This document shows, piece after piece, positions 1 to 8,420 of a stretch of DNA of 64,000 nucleotides. Below the pieces are notes generated by a model that saw only the letters and a program-made list of their open reading frames with translations, did not search any database and was not told the origin of the DNA. The stretch's first letter is position 1, and each line of letters opens with the position of its first letter. The translations under genes were made by a program, and so were the position numbers. This DNA is from Bordetella parapertussis (GTDB lineage: Bacteria > Pseudomonadota > Gammaproteobacteria > Burkholderiales > JACQAP01), in the NCBI GenBank assembly GCA_945900965.1, contig CAMDKM010000013.1, forward strand, positions 33,524 to 97,523, read 5' to 3'.

Positions 1-106
1 CCACATCGCTGGTATCGATATTGGCACGATCCAGAGGGTGGGCAACGTTCGCCGCCCAAACCAGCGCCGGCATCCAAGCCAGGAAAAGGAATATTTTTCT
101 CAGCAT
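1..106 (-). CDS. petC: Cytochrome c1 of the bc1 complex, N-terminal fragment (cut by window edge)
   Basis: Only the first 35 codons are inside the window. They encode a hydrophobic signal peptide (MLRKIFLFLAWMPALVWAA) followed by the mature start NVAHPLDRANID, which resembles cytochrome c1 N-termini of betaproteobacteria. The heme-binding CxxCH and the C-terminal anchor lie outside. The ATG at 106 overlaps the petB stop by 7 nt (ATGCTGA), so translation is probably coupled. Identity rests mainly on position directly after petA and petB; the fragment itself is short. Confidence 0.85.
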   Translation of the reverse strand, partial: MLRKIFLFLAWMPALVWAANVAHPLDRANIDTSDV

Positions 107-1371
107 GTCACGCGCTCCGGCTCGGGCTTGGTTTTGTCGATTCGGGTATACCAAGGCATTAGTATGAAAAACAGGAAATAGACCACGGTGAGAATCCGCG
201 CAACCACCGTCGCGCGTTCCGCGCCGCCAAGCCAGGCGCCGAACTGGCCCCATACGTTGGTCGGCGCGGTTCCAAGGTAACCGAGCACCAGAAAGGCCAC
301 CACGAATATTGCCAAAGCACTCTTGAAAATCCCGCCGCGATAACGAATCGACTTCACCTGGCCGCGATCCAGCCAGGGCAGAGCGAAAAACACCATGACC
401 GACAGACCCATGGCCAAGACTCCTGGAAACTGCGATGCCATAACCGGCGGAACCGCGCGCAATATCGAATAAAACGGGGTGAAGTACCAAACCGGGGCGA
501 TGTGCTCGGGAGTTTTCAGGGGATCGGCGGGGACGAAATTATTGTGCTCCAGGAAGTACCCGCCCATCTCCGGCGCAAAAAACACGATGGCGCTGAATAC
601 CATCAGAAATACCACGACGCCCACCAGATCCTTGATGACGTAATAGGGGTAGAAGGGGATGCCGTCCAGGGGGATGCCGGTCTTGGGGTCCTTCTTGTTC
701 TTGATCTCTATTCCGTCGGGATTGTTTGATCCCACCTCATGCAACGCCAGCAAATGAATGGCGACCAAGGCGAGAAGCGCCAGAGGTACGGCGATGACAT
801 GGAAGGCAAAAAAGCGGTTCAACGTGGCGTCGGAAACAACGTAATCGCCGCGAATCCACTCGGAGAGATCCGGGCCAATAAAGGGAACGGCGGCGAACAG
901 ATTGACGATCACCTGCGCTCCCCAGTAGGACATCTGGCCCCACGGCAAAAGGTAACCGAAGAAAGCCTCGCCCATCAGACAGAGGTAAATCACCACGCCC
1001 ACCACCCAGAGCAATTCCCGCGGCTTGCGATAGGAGCCATATAACAGACCGCGGAACATGTGCAGGTAGATCACGACAAAAAACAGGGATGCCCCAGTCG
1101 AATGCATGTAACGGATCAACCAGCCCCAGGGTACTTCGCGCATGATGTACTCGACCGAGGCAAATGCCTGGGCCGCATCCGGCTTGTAATGCATCGTCAG
1201 CAGGATTCCGGTGGCAATCTGCAACACCAGAATAAACATCGCCAACGATCCGAAGAAATACCAGAAATTGAAATTCTTCGGTGCGTAATACTCCGACAGA
1301 TGTTCTTTCCAGGTCGAGGTGAGCGGAAGGCGCTCATCCACCCATAGCAACAATTTTTTCATTATTCCCAT
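100..1371 (-). CDS. petB: Cytochrome b subunit of the ubiquinol-cytochrome c reductase (bc1) complex
   Basis: Membrane subunit that carries hemes bL and bH and both quinone sites, moving electrons from ubiquinol towards the Rieske protein and cytochrome c1. The 423-residue protein is a full-length single cytochrome b with many hydrophobic segments. Paired heme histidines are visible in HSTGASLF...YLHMFRG and FFAFHVIAVP...AIHLLALH. The Qo-site motif is PVWY rather than PEWY, a variant I associate with beta- and gammaproteobacterial cytochrome b. The ATG at 1371 was chosen over an upstream in-frame ATG because GGGAG lies about 9 nt before it and it starts just after the petA stop. Middle gene of petA-petB-petC. 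Confidence 0.95.
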   Translation of the reverse strand: MGIMKKLLLWVDERLPLTSTWKEHLSEYYAPKNFNFWYFFGSLAMFILVLQIATGILLTMHYKPDAAQAFASVEYIMREVPWGWLIRYMHSTGASLFFVVIYLHMFRGLLYGSYRKPRELLWVVGVVIYLCLMGEAFFGYLLPWGQMSYWGAQVIVNLFAAVPFIGPDLSEWIRGDYVVSDATLNRFFAFHVIAVPLALLALVAIHLLALHEVGSNNPDGIEIKNKKDPKTGIPLDGIPFYPYYVIKDLVGVVVFLMVFSAIVFFAPEMGGYFLEHNNFVPADPLKTPEHIAPVWYFTPFYSILRAVPPVMASQFPGVLAMGLSVMVFFALPWLDRGQVKSIRYRGGIFKSALAIFVVAFLVLGYLGTAPTNVWGQFGAWLGGAERATVVARILTVVYFLFFILMPWYTRIDKTKPEPERVTC

Positions 1372-1375
1372 GTTT

Positions 1376-1972
1376 TCAGGCTCCCTTCCCGTCAGCGCCA
1401 ATGAGCATGCGGGTGTCGCTCAAGTAGGTATACGGCGGAACCTGGAGATTGGCGGGCGCCGGCACCCCTTTGAAAACTCGGCCCGCCAGATCGAATTTCG
1501 AGCCATGGCACGGGCAATAAAACCCGCCAGGCCAGTCGCCGCCCAGTCCGCTATCCGTGCCGGCCACCAATTTTTGGCTCGGAGAACAGCCCAGATGGGT
1601 GCATATGCCGACCAAGACCAAGTACTCGTCCTTGATCGCACGTCCGTGATCGCGCGCGTAGGCTGGCTGCATGGGCGATTTCGATTGGGGATCGGCCAGC
1701 GATTGCTCGATTTTGGGCAAACTGTCAATCATTTCCTTGGTGCGATGGACGATCCATACCGGTTTGCCGCGCCATTCCACTGTAATCATCATCCCCAGCT
1801 CGATCTTATCGATGTCCACTTCGACCGGCGCCCCGGCCGCGCGCGCTTTGGCGCTTGGCTTCATACTCCACGCAAATGGATAAGCGACCGCAGCCGCCGC
1901 GGCGCTACCGGCCACGCCGTTTGCCACCAGGAGAAAGCGCCGTTTTGAGTTGAGTTCCATGTTGTCCGCCAT
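1376..1972 (-). CDS. petA: Rieske iron-sulfur subunit of the bc1 complex
   Basis: Carries the high-potential [2Fe-2S] cluster that takes the first electron from ubiquinol at the Qo site. Both cluster-binding motifs are present, CTHLGC and CPCHGS, each giving one Cys and one His ligand. The N-terminus has a twin-arginine-like stretch (SKRRFLLVANG) and a hydrophobic segment that stays as the membrane anchor. Length (198 aa from ATG 1972) is normal. Alternative starts are ATG 1984 and ATG 1960; none has an ideal ribosome site, so the exact start is uncertain. First gene of the bc1 operon, 4 nt before petB. Confidence 0.95.
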   Translation of the reverse strand: MADNMELNSKRRFLLVANGVAGSAAAAAVAYPFAWSMKPSAKARAAGAPVEVDIDKIELGMMITVEWRGKPVWIVHRTKEMIDSLPKIEQSLADPQSKSPMQPAYARDHGRAIKDEYLVLVGICTHLGCSPSQKLVAGTDSGLGGDWPGGFYCPCHGSKFDLAGRVFKGVPAPANLQVPPYTYLSDTRMLIGADGKGA

Positions 1973-1984
1973 GTCTCCGACCAT

Positions 1985-2383
1985 CGGCTGTGAAAAAGAA
2001 CACGAGTTTACCGTAGCTCGCTGGAGAAATCATCCTTGGGGTAGCTTAATTGCTTGTAAAGTTGCGGGAAATTCTGTTTTTTCGGGCTCTCCTGTGGGTC
2101 TTGATTCAGGTGGTTTTGGACCTTCTCAGGTTTCTCGGGCATTGCCAAAGAGTTCGCCGCGCCCTCCTTCAGTCACGCGGATGCGCCTCGACTCCATCAG
2201 TTTCCTTGATTCGACTTGTTGCCGGTTTCTGCGCCTGACCCTCGTGCCCCCAGGAACCTGATTCCCGATATCGCAGGCTGGAGTCAAAGTCAGATTTTTT
2301 CTCTTACGAGCCCCTTGGCCTCGGCTGGTACCATTTGCGTATTGTGGCCGGACGGAAATGACTCCGCCGCCAGGAGGCGGCCA
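1985..2383. other. Intergenic region between divergent petA and OsmC-like gene
   Basis: About 400 nt without a credible gene. It must hold the promoters of petABC (leftward) and the OsmC-like gene (rightward). I see no convincing paired -35/-10 boxes, operator palindrome or terminator. The only clear signal is AGGAGG at 2372-2377, the ribosome site of the rightward gene. Confidence 0.6.
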
Positions 2384-2800
2384 ATGAAAATCAAACTGGA
2401 TTGGGTGGAAAATGTCGCCTTCAAGGCAGAAACCGAAAGTGGTCATACCCTGATCATGGACGGGGCGCCCGAGGGCGGGGGACGCAATCTCGGTCCTCGG
2501 CCGATGGAAACCGTGCTGGCGGGCACCGGCGGATGTACGGCCTACGACGTCGTGACCATATTGCGCAAATCGCGGCAGGACATCACTGGCTGCACTGTGA
2601 ACATCGATGCCGATCGCGCCGAGACAGACCCGAAGGTGTTCACCAGTATCCATTTTCATTTCATCATCACTGGCCGCAACATCAAGCGCGAACAGGTCGA
2701 ACGCGCCATTCATTTGTCCGCCGAAAAATACTGCTCCGCCTCCATCATGCTGGCAAAAACCGCCGCAATTTCCCACGACTACGAAATCGTGGAGGCCTGA
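2384..2800 (+). CDS. OsmC/Ohr family protein (YhfA-like)
   Basis: A 138-residue small cytoplasmic protein of the OsmC fold. Members of this family reduce organic hydroperoxides with two cysteines, or are uncharacterised relatives such as E. coli YhfA. Two cysteines sit at the expected places, one in the central helix (TGGCTAYDVV) and one near KYCSASIML, so peroxidase chemistry is possible. The start is fixed by AGGAGG at 2372 with 6 nt spacing. An upstream in-frame start at 2216 has no ribosome site and its extra residues do not look like the family. It converges with coq7, 3 nt apart. Confidence 0.85.
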   Translation: MKIKLDWVENVAFKAETESGHTLIMDGAPEGGGRNLGPRPMETVLAGTGGCTAYDVVTILRKSRQDITGCTVNIDADRAETDPKVFTSIHFHFIITGRNIKREQVERAIHLSAEKYCSASIMLAKTAAISHDYEIVEA

Positions 2801-2803
2801 AAC

Positions 2804-3442
2804 TCAGATCCAGTAGGTTGTTCCCGTCATGATTCGGGAACAAAGTTTCATCGCTTGTTTGATGGGGGCAGGCAACTCATTACCGCCAAGGGATTGCGCA
2901 GTTCGCGCGTGGGCGGCTTCATCGTCCTTCATCCGGGTCAAAATGGCCCGGCTTCGAATATCCTCATTAGGCAAACGCGCTAAGTGGCGGCCCAGATGGC
3001 CCTCGACCTGGCGCTCGGTCTCGGCCAGGAATCCCAGATTGATCTTGTCGCCGAGCATGCCTGTCAGGCCACCGATGGCAAAAGACCCGAGATAAAAAAA
3101 GGAATTCAGCCGACTTGTCCGGCCGCCCAGCTCTTCGATGCGGTTAGCGGTCCAGGCCAAGTGCTCTGTTTCCTGTTTGGCCGCCAGTTCCAGCGCCCCC
3201 CTGGCCGACGGATCGCGCGCTGTCAACGCCTGCCCTTGGTAAAGCGCCTGTGCGCATATTTCCCCGGTGTGATTGACCCGCATTAACGCGGCGGAATGCC
3301 GTTTGTCGTCTGCGCTCATGTCGGGCTCGGGCAACGCCGCGCCCGGCATCGGTCTCTCCGATACCGCCGGCCCACAAAGTGTGCGCAGCACTTTGTCGAT
3401 ACCTGCAATCAATTGGTCCTGTCTGCCCGATGATGTTTTCAT
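2804..3442 (-). CDS. coq7: 2-polyprenyl-3-methyl-6-methoxy-1,4-benzoquinone monooxygenase
   Basis: Di-iron hydroxylase that adds the last ring oxygen in ubiquinone biosynthesis, at the membrane. The 212-residue sequence shows the carboxylate-bridged di-iron pattern: HTGEICAQALYQGQ, KQETEHLAW, ETERQVEGH and DDEAAHA, two ExxH-type pairs in a four-helix bundle, and a hydrophobic patch around YLGSFAIGGLTG. The ATG at 3442 overlaps the tusA stop by 4 nt (ATGA). The frame stays open to 4039 but that part is the shadow of tusA and the rhodanese gene. Typical length for bacterial Coq7. Confidence 0.93.
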   Translation of the reverse strand: MKTSSGRQDQLIAGIDKVLRTLCGPAVSERPMPGAALPEPDMSADDKRHSAALMRVNHTGEICAQALYQGQALTARDPSARGALELAAKQETEHLAWTANRIEELGGRTSRLNSFFYLGSFAIGGLTGMLGDKINLGFLAETERQVEGHLGRHLARLPNEDIRSRAILTRMKDDEAAHARTAQSLGGNELPAPIKQAMKLCSRIMTGTTYWI

Positions 3443-3696
3443 TTCTTCCGCAGAAAAAAATGGAATTCTCCGCTGCTTTCCATCGAACGCAGCAAGATAT
3501 TCCCGGATTGCCTTGCAAAAGCCTCGAAATCGCGCACCGAACCGGGGTCGGTGGCAAGAATCTTCAACATCTGCCCGGAAGACATGTCGTTCAGCATTTT
3601 CTTGGTTCTCAATATTGGCAGGGGACAATTGAGCCCGCGGGCATCCAACTCCCGATCGGCGGGAATTGGCGAGTCCGCTGAAGTTATTTGCGTCAT
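3439..3696 (-). CDS. tusA: TusA family sulfurtransferase
   Basis: Small (85 aa) sulfur-carrier protein. The family signature LDARGLNCPLPIL holds the single Cys-Pro-x-Pro that carries a persulfide. In E. coli TusA feeds sulfur to tRNA 2-thiouridylation; in sulfur oxidisers related proteins pass sulfane sulfur to oxidation pathways. Here it lies directly after a rhodanese gene (6 nt) and its stop overlaps coq7, so rhodanese-to-TusA persulfide transfer is plausible. Which acceptor it serves cannot be told from the sequence. Confidence 0.9.
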   Translation of the reverse strand: MTQITSADSPIPADRELDARGLNCPLPILRTKKMLNDMSSGQMLKILATDPGSVRDFEAFARQSGNILLRSMESSGEFHFFLRKK

Positions 3697-3702
3697 GAAT
3701 TT

Positions 3703-4032
3703 CTACTGTGCTTGAACCAGCGTTAATCCGGCGGCAAGCCATGCGCCCACACCGCCGGTCAAATTGTAGACTTCCTGCCACTCCGCATCGGCAAGAAAAT
3801 TTCCCGCCAGCATGGACCGGGCACCGGATTGGCAATAAATCACCAGAGGCCGACTCCGGTCCAGCTCTCCCATTCGGGCCGGCAATTGTTGAAGGGGAAT
3901 GTGCCGCGCACCGGCAATCATTCCGCGCCCGACCTCCTGTTCGGTCCGAACATCCAGAACCAGTGCGTGACGCTCTTGAATTAATTTCTGCAGGCGATCC
4001 GGATCGATGTTGACGACTGATTGTGTCTGCAC
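3703..4032 (-). CDS. Single-domain rhodanese-like sulfurtransferase
   Basis: A 109-residue single rhodanese domain. The active-site loop is CQSGAR, with the catalytic Cys positioned after the strand PLVIYCQSG, and the first-strand motif LVLDVRTEQE is typical. No signal peptide, so cytoplasmic. It is the first gene of the rhodanese-tusA-coq7 group. A role as persulfide donor to TusA is inferred from adjacency, a linkage also common in sulfur-oxidising bacteria. Confidence 0.88.
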   Translation of the reverse strand: MQTQSVVNIDPDRLQKLIQERHALVLDVRTEQEVGRGMIAGARHIPLQQLPARMGELDRSRPLVIYCQSGARSMLAGNFLADAEWQEVYNLTGGVGAWLAAGLTLVQAQ

Positions 4033-4051
4033 GCTGCACTCGAATTATGGG

Positions 4052-5356
4052 TTAGAAGATTGTGATCTTGCGATCAAGCAACAACTGCGACATGCGTGTG
4101 TTGGCCGCTTCCAGTCGACCGACCAGCAAGCCAAGAAATGCCGCGTTGAATGAATGCCGGCAGCCTTCCGTTGCTTCAGCGAGGGACTCGGCTCGCAATT
4201 CGATCAATGTAAGGTCACTGACCGCCGTAACACTAGCGGTGCGTTTGAACGGGCGCTTCCCCAGGGAAGACATTTCCCCGAAACATTCGCCAGTTCGCAG
4301 GACGTTCAGCAATTTATCCTGTTTGGAAATTTTTACCTCCCCTGTGACAATCACGAAGAATGAGGTGCCCACTTCCCCTTCGGTGAGCATCACGGTGCCA
4401 GCGGAAATACGCAGCCAGTTCGATATCCTCAACACCTGCCAAAGATCGACATCGGGAAACGGTTGGAAAAAATCCAAATCCCGCAGGATTTTGAATTTCT
4501 CCGTCTCTGGAACGGCCTCCTCGGGCTTCTGGAGGGTGCTAAACGTATCGCCCAGTGCCTTGGCAAACTCATCCCAGGTCTGAAAGCGCTTTGACATTTC
4601 CTTTTCCAGCGCTTTCTTGGTGATATGGTCTATGATCGAGGGAATTTCCGGCCGCAGAACACTGGGCAAGGCCGGATCGACGTTGATGATCTGGTAGACC
4701 ATGCTGTAGTTGTTGGCCGCCTTGAAAGGCAGGGAACCGGTCAACAGTTGGTACATCACCACTCCCAATGAAAAGATATCGGTCTGATGATTGAGCGGCG
4801 ACTCCTGCAATTGCTCGGGAGACATGTACGCCGGCGACCCGATACCCGATACCTGCGTGGTTTCGCTGGCGAGCGTCAAGGCTGCCCCAAAATCCGAAAT
4901 CTTGATGTCGGCGTCTGCGGTGAGAAGAATATTGGCAGGCTTGATATCGCGATGAATGATGCCGTGCTGGTGGGCATATTCGAGCGCCTTGCAGCACTTG
5001 AAAATGATTTCGACGACACTTGACACCGGTAACAGATTCTCCGGCACGGTAAAGGGATCCAGCGTTCCTCCCTCTACATATTCCATCACCAGATAGCTGC
5101 CGTGTTCGTCGGATACGGCGTCGTAAATGGACGCGATATGCGGATGGGAAATTTTGCCCGCCAGAGATGCCTCCACAAGGAACAGTTTTCTGAACCGGCG
5201 CCCCTGTTTGCTATCTCCCAACGCATCCGCGCGAACCAGCTTGATCGCCACCATGCGGTCCGCAAAGGCATCATTGGCCAGGTAGACTTCGCTGGTCGCC
5301 CCCCTTCCAAGCTCCTTGATGATTTCGTATTTTCCGATGTTCTGCATCGTCGCCAT
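4052..5356 (-). CDS. Ser/Thr protein kinase with C-terminal cyclic-nucleotide-binding domain
   Basis: Predicted soluble Hanks-type kinase (434 aa from ATG 5356). Kinase domain at about 8-270: glycine loop LGRGATSEVYLA, ATP lysine K39 in VAIK, catalytic HRDIKPAN (135-142), DFG (155-157) and SPEQ in place of APE. After a short linker, residues about 293-410 form a cNMP-binding domain. Its phosphate-binding cassette keeps the key acidic and arginine residues (FGEMSSLGKRPFKRTASV, E361 and R372), so cAMP or cGMP binding is plausible. No transmembrane segment. Cyclic-nucleotide control of the kinase is inferred; a CHASE2 adenylate cyclase lies about 12 kb away. Start uncertain: GTG 5377 and ATG 5347 are alternatives. 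Confidence 0.9.
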   Translation of the reverse strand: MATMQNIGKYEIIKELGRGATSEVYLANDAFADRMVAIKLVRADALGDSKQGRRFRKLFLVEASLAGKISHPHIASIYDAVSDEHGSYLVMEYVEGGTLDPFTVPENLLPVSSVVEIIFKCCKALEYAHQHGIIHRDIKPANILLTADADIKISDFGAALTLASETTQVSGIGSPAYMSPEQLQESPLNHQTDIFSLGVVMYQLLTGSLPFKAANNYSMVYQIINVDPALPSVLRPEIPSIIDHITKKALEKEMSKRFQTWDEFAKALGDTFSTLQKPEEAVPETEKFKILRDLDFFQPFPDVDLWQVLRISNWLRISAGTVMLTEGEVGTSFFVIVTGEVKISKQDKLLNVLRTGECFGEMSSLGKRPFKRTASVTAVSDLTLIELRAESLAEATEGCRHSFNAAFLGLLVGRLEAANTRMSQLLLDRKITIF

Positions 5357-5515
5357 TGATGAATTCCGGGCAGCCACGTCTTTGTCCGCAACTATGATAG
5401 GAAATTCGCCGAGGCAGCGCGAGGATTTCGGCTAAATAATCGGTCTATGGTCAGGGCTGGCTACGGCGGTCCAGCGCGGTAACATGCTAAAACATCGTCG
5501 ATTATGCGGTGGGAT

Positions 5516-6946
5516 TCAAGGTTTGCGACGGTTGGCGCTATCTTTTGCCTTCAATTCCTTAATTCGCGCTTCGATACCGGACTTCTCGTAAAAATCCCCG
5601 TCGTCCGCCTGTTCAGCAATTTGCAGTTGTTGAATGGCTGCCGGCAGATTGCCCTTCAGCACCTGGGCCTCCGCCTGGGCTCGGTGCTGCAGCATCCGCT
5701 TGCCCTGCGCCGAATAGGCTTTTGCCTCGATCTCGTGTAGCCGCGCATCGGTCGATCGGCGACCCGGCCGCGAGACCAGAAATCCAATTGCATCCGCCGG
5801 CTTATTGGCAGTGATCAAGGCATCGGCATAACCGTAAATCAGCATCCTGCGTTCGGGATGAGTGAGCAATGCTGCCCGGTAAGCCGCCAGTCCGCCCTCG
5901 ATATCTCCGGTTGCCAGCAATGTCTGCGCCGATAACGCATCTATCATCGGGCTTTTTTGATTGAGTGCACCGAGCATTTCGACCTGCGCGCGAGCACGCG
6001 AATGTTCGCCTGCCCGTTGCAGAGCAACGGCTAAACCATATCGCGCCGTTGCTTCGCTGGAAAATTTCTTATCGGCCAGCATCGACTGGAAATTGGCCGC
6101 GGTAACTGCCGCGTTTCCGTCCAATGCCGCCACGCGTGCCCTCACCAGCCCGAATTCCATGCTATCTGGCACCGGCCGATAAGGGATATCCTGAATTCGA
6201 TTCTGGATATCCGCTATACGTTCGAAGGTCAAGGGGTGAGTCATCAAATAGGATGGCGCGCCACTTTCGTACACCCGCGATGATCGCTGCAATCGCTCGA
6301 AGAAAATCGGCATGGCATGCAGGTCAAAGCCGGCCCCATTCAGTATCTGTAGTCCGACGCGGTCGGCTTCGCGTTCGTGTTCTCGAGTGAAGTTGAGTTG
6401 CGATTGAATACTGCCGGCCTGCGCCGCCACGAGGGCGGCCTGCGAAACCTGGGCGTTGGAGCGTGCCGCAAGGATGGCGATGGCGATGGCAGCCATTGAT
6501 GCCAGGCCTGCGCGTTCCTGGGCCGCGACCATCCTGGCCAGGTGTCGTTGTGAGACGTGGGCTATCTCATGTCCCAGGACGCTGGCCAACTCGGATTCGG
6601 TCTGGGCGGTGAGCAGCAAGCCCGAGTGGATACCGATGAAGCCGCCCGGCAAGGCAAAGGCGTTGACGGAACTGTCGGCGATCCCGAAAAATTCGTAGGC
6701 TCCCGCGGGATCGGGGCTGCCGGAGACCAGACGAAAGCCGAGCGTGTTCAGATAATCCGCGACCTCCGGATCGTCCAAATAGGCGGGGGCCGCGCGAATC
6801 TGCTCCATGATCTGCTCGCCCAGCTTTCGTTCAGCGGCCGGAGACATTGCGCTTTGGGAAGCATCCCCGAGGTCGGGTAAATCATTGCCGAAAGCCGGAA
6901 ACCCCGCGACTATCGAGAAGAGCAGTACGACCAAGTATTTTTTCAC
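5516..6946 (-). CDS. bepA: BepA-like periplasmic M48 metalloprotease with TPR repeats
   Basis: Exported zinc metalloprotease/chaperone of the BepA (YfgC) type, which in E. coli surveys assembly of outer-membrane proteins such as LptD. Signal peptide at 1-20 (MKKYLVVLLFSIVAGFPAFG). The M48 core contains the zinc motif HEIAHVSQRH and a downstream READRVG with the third ligand. The C-terminal half (about 280-470) is alpha-helical and TPR-like. Length 476 aa fits the family (E. coli 487). The start is GTG at 6946 with no clear ribosome site. Likely monocistronic; divergent from moaC. Confidence 0.9.
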   Translation of the reverse strand: MKKYLVVLLFSIVAGFPAFGNDLPDLGDASQSAMSPAAERKLGEQIMEQIRAAPAYLDDPEVADYLNTLGFRLVSGSPDPAGAYEFFGIADSSVNAFALPGGFIGIHSGLLLTAQTESELASVLGHEIAHVSQRHLARMVAAQERAGLASMAAIAIAILAARSNAQVSQAALVAAQAGSIQSQLNFTREHEREADRVGLQILNGAGFDLHAMPIFFERLQRSSRVYESGAPSYLMTHPLTFERIADIQNRIQDIPYRPVPDSMEFGLVRARVAALDGNAAVTAANFQSMLADKKFSSEATARYGLAVALQRAGEHSRARAQVEMLGALNQKSPMIDALSAQTLLATGDIEGGLAAYRAALLTHPERRMLIYGYADALITANKPADAIGFLVSRPGRRSTDARLHEIEAKAYSAQGKRMLQHRAQAEAQVLKGNLPAAIQQLQIAEQADDGDFYEKSGIEARIKELKAKDSANRRKP

Positions 6947-7023
6947 GATGTTATGATACCTTGAGCTGCATCGAGTTCCTTTTGCATGGCTTCCGATATC
7001 GTCAACCCTGAAAGAATCGCACC

Positions 7024-7509
7024 TTGAGCGAATTGACCCATTTCAACGCCGCCGGCGCAGCGCACATGGTAGACGTAGCGGCCAAACAGGAAACGCACCG
7101 CGTCGCGGTTGCCAGCGGCCGGATTTCGATGAAACCGGCAACGCTCGCCACAATCCTCGAAGGCAGTGCAAAAAAAGGCGATGTATTGGGCGTGGCGAGA
7201 ATTGCCGCAATCCAGGGTGCGAAACACGCACACGAGTTGATCCCGCTTTGTCACCCGATCGCGCTAACCCGTGTGGAGATAGAGTTCGAAATTCTCAAAC
7301 AGGAAAATGCCGTGGAATGTCGCGCCACTGCCGAAACTGTCGGCCGCACGGGCGTCGAAATGGAAGCGCTCGCCGCGGCCAGCACGGGATTGCTGACCAT
7401 TTACGACATGTGCAAAGCAGTGGATCGGGGCATGCGGATTGACGGTATACGACTGCTTGAAAAACGCGGTGGAAAATCCGGCCACTGGATCGCGGATCGC
7501 GATGGTTGA
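7024..7509 (+). CDS. moaC: Cyclic pyranopterin monophosphate synthase
   Basis: Works with MoaA to turn GTP into cyclic pyranopterin monophosphate, the first intermediate of molybdenum cofactor. The 161 residues match the family length, with [15 protein letters not shown] at the N-terminus, the conserved LIPLCHPI and [10 protein letters not shown]. The start is TTG at 7024: the residues right after it align with MoaC N-termini, and the next ATG would remove 14 conserved residues. It lies 51 nt before soxX; co-transcription is possible. Molybdenum cofactor is needed by SoxCD, but soxCD is not in this window. Confidence 0.93.
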   Translation: MSELTHFNAAGAAHMVDVAAKQETHRVAVASGRISMKPATLATILEGSAKKGDVLGVARIAAIQGAKHAHELIPLCHPIALTRVEIEFEILKQENAVECRATAETVGRTGVEMEALAAASTGLLTIYDMCKAVDRGMRIDGIRLLEKRGGKSGHWIADRDG

Positions 7510-7560
7510 ACGAAGTCCGTCCCCACATAGTCTTGGCTTGTACACCGACGAAAATTCCGA

Positions 7561-7938
7561 ATGTTCCGACTAATAAATCTCGCGACGTGCCTGACCTCCG
7601 CACTTTTCCTGGGAACGATGGGCCAAACACCGGCCGCCGACAAGACATCCCCCGGAGGCCGCTTGGCGCGCGACGTCAACAAAGGCAATTGCCTGGCCTG
7701 CCATCAAATTCCTCACGACCCTCTGGCCATAACTTCGGCCAATATTGGCCCGCCCCTTCTGGCGATGCGTAGTCGCTTCCCGGACCGTGCCGCACTTCAG
7801 GCTCAAATATGGGACGCGGCCAAGGCCAATCCCAATACGGTGATGCCTCCGTACGGCAAACACGACATTCTCACCAGCAACGAAATGGGGCAAATTGTCG
7901 AGTATCTGTATGCGCTCGACGAAGGTGCCACGCCATGA
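7561..7938 (+). CDS. soxX: SoxX, monoheme c-type cytochrome of the thiosulfate-oxidising SoxAX complex
   Basis: Periplasmic cytochrome subunit that, with SoxA, couples thiosulfate oxidatively to the SoxY cysteine. N-terminal signal peptide about 1-26 (cleavage near PAAD). One heme motif CLACH at 44-48; a likely methionine ligand lies in NTVMPPYGKH. The 125-residue length suits a short SoxX. Its stop overlaps the soxY start by 4 nt (ATGA), supporting a coupled soxXYZA operon. Confidence 0.92.
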   Translation: MFRLINLATCLTSALFLGTMGQTPAADKTSPGGRLARDVNKGNCLACHQIPHDPLAITSANIGPPLLAMRSRFPDRAALQAQIWDAAKANPNTVMPPYGKHDILTSNEMGQIVEYLYALDEGATP

Positions 7939-8396
7939 TAAAAAGAAGAAGATTCTTGCAATCCCTTGCCATGACCTTTGCCGGAGTCGGTGCGGTCACG
8001 CTTGGATGGCTGTGTCCGGTTCGCGCCGCCGAGTGGAACAAATTGGCCTTCGAGTCGAAGGCGCTGGCCGACGCACTGACAAATATCAGCGCGAAAACCT
8101 TGGCGGAATCGGATCAGATTGTGCTGCGGGCGCCGGAAATCGCCGAAAACGGCGCGATCGTCCCGGTTGAAGTGGAAAGCAAGATACCGGGAACGCAATC
8201 GATCTACATCCTGGTCGACAAAAATCCCCAGCCGCTGGCGGCATCCTTCGATTTTTCCGAAACAATGGAGCCCTTTGTCGCGCTTCGCATCAAAATGAGT
8301 GAATCCTCCAACGTGCGGGTTGTGGTCAAAGTCGCCGGGGGATTTTTCGAGGCGGTAAAGGAGGTTAAGGTGACGATAGGCGGATGCGGCGGCTGA
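7935..8396 (+). CDS. soxY: SoxY, sulfur-carrying subunit of the SoxYZ carrier
   Basis: Carries pathway intermediates covalently on the cysteine of a flexible C-terminal tail, here the exact family ending GGCGG. A twin-arginine signal (KRRRFLQSLAM) followed by a hydrophobic stretch and AxA site at about 30-32 explains export of the folded SoxYZ pair. 153 aa from the ATG at 7935, overlapping soxX; the longer upstream frame is only the soxX shadow. Partner is SoxZ, 24 nt downstream. Confidence 0.95.
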   Translation: MIKRRRFLQSLAMTFAGVGAVTLGWLCPVRAAEWNKLAFESKALADALTNISAKTLAESDQIVLRAPEIAENGAIVPVEVESKIPGTQSIYILVDKNPQPLAASFDFSETMEPFVALRIKMSESSNVRVVVKVAGGFFEAVKEVKVTIGGCGG

Positions 8397-8420
8397 TGAA
8401 ACAGGGAAGAGAAATTTAGC

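Noticed and set aside
3443..4039. N-terminal extension of the coq7 frame (about 199 extra residues)
   Set aside because: It runs through tusA and the rhodanese gene in another frame; Coq7 homology begins at the ATG 3442 that overlaps the tusA stop.
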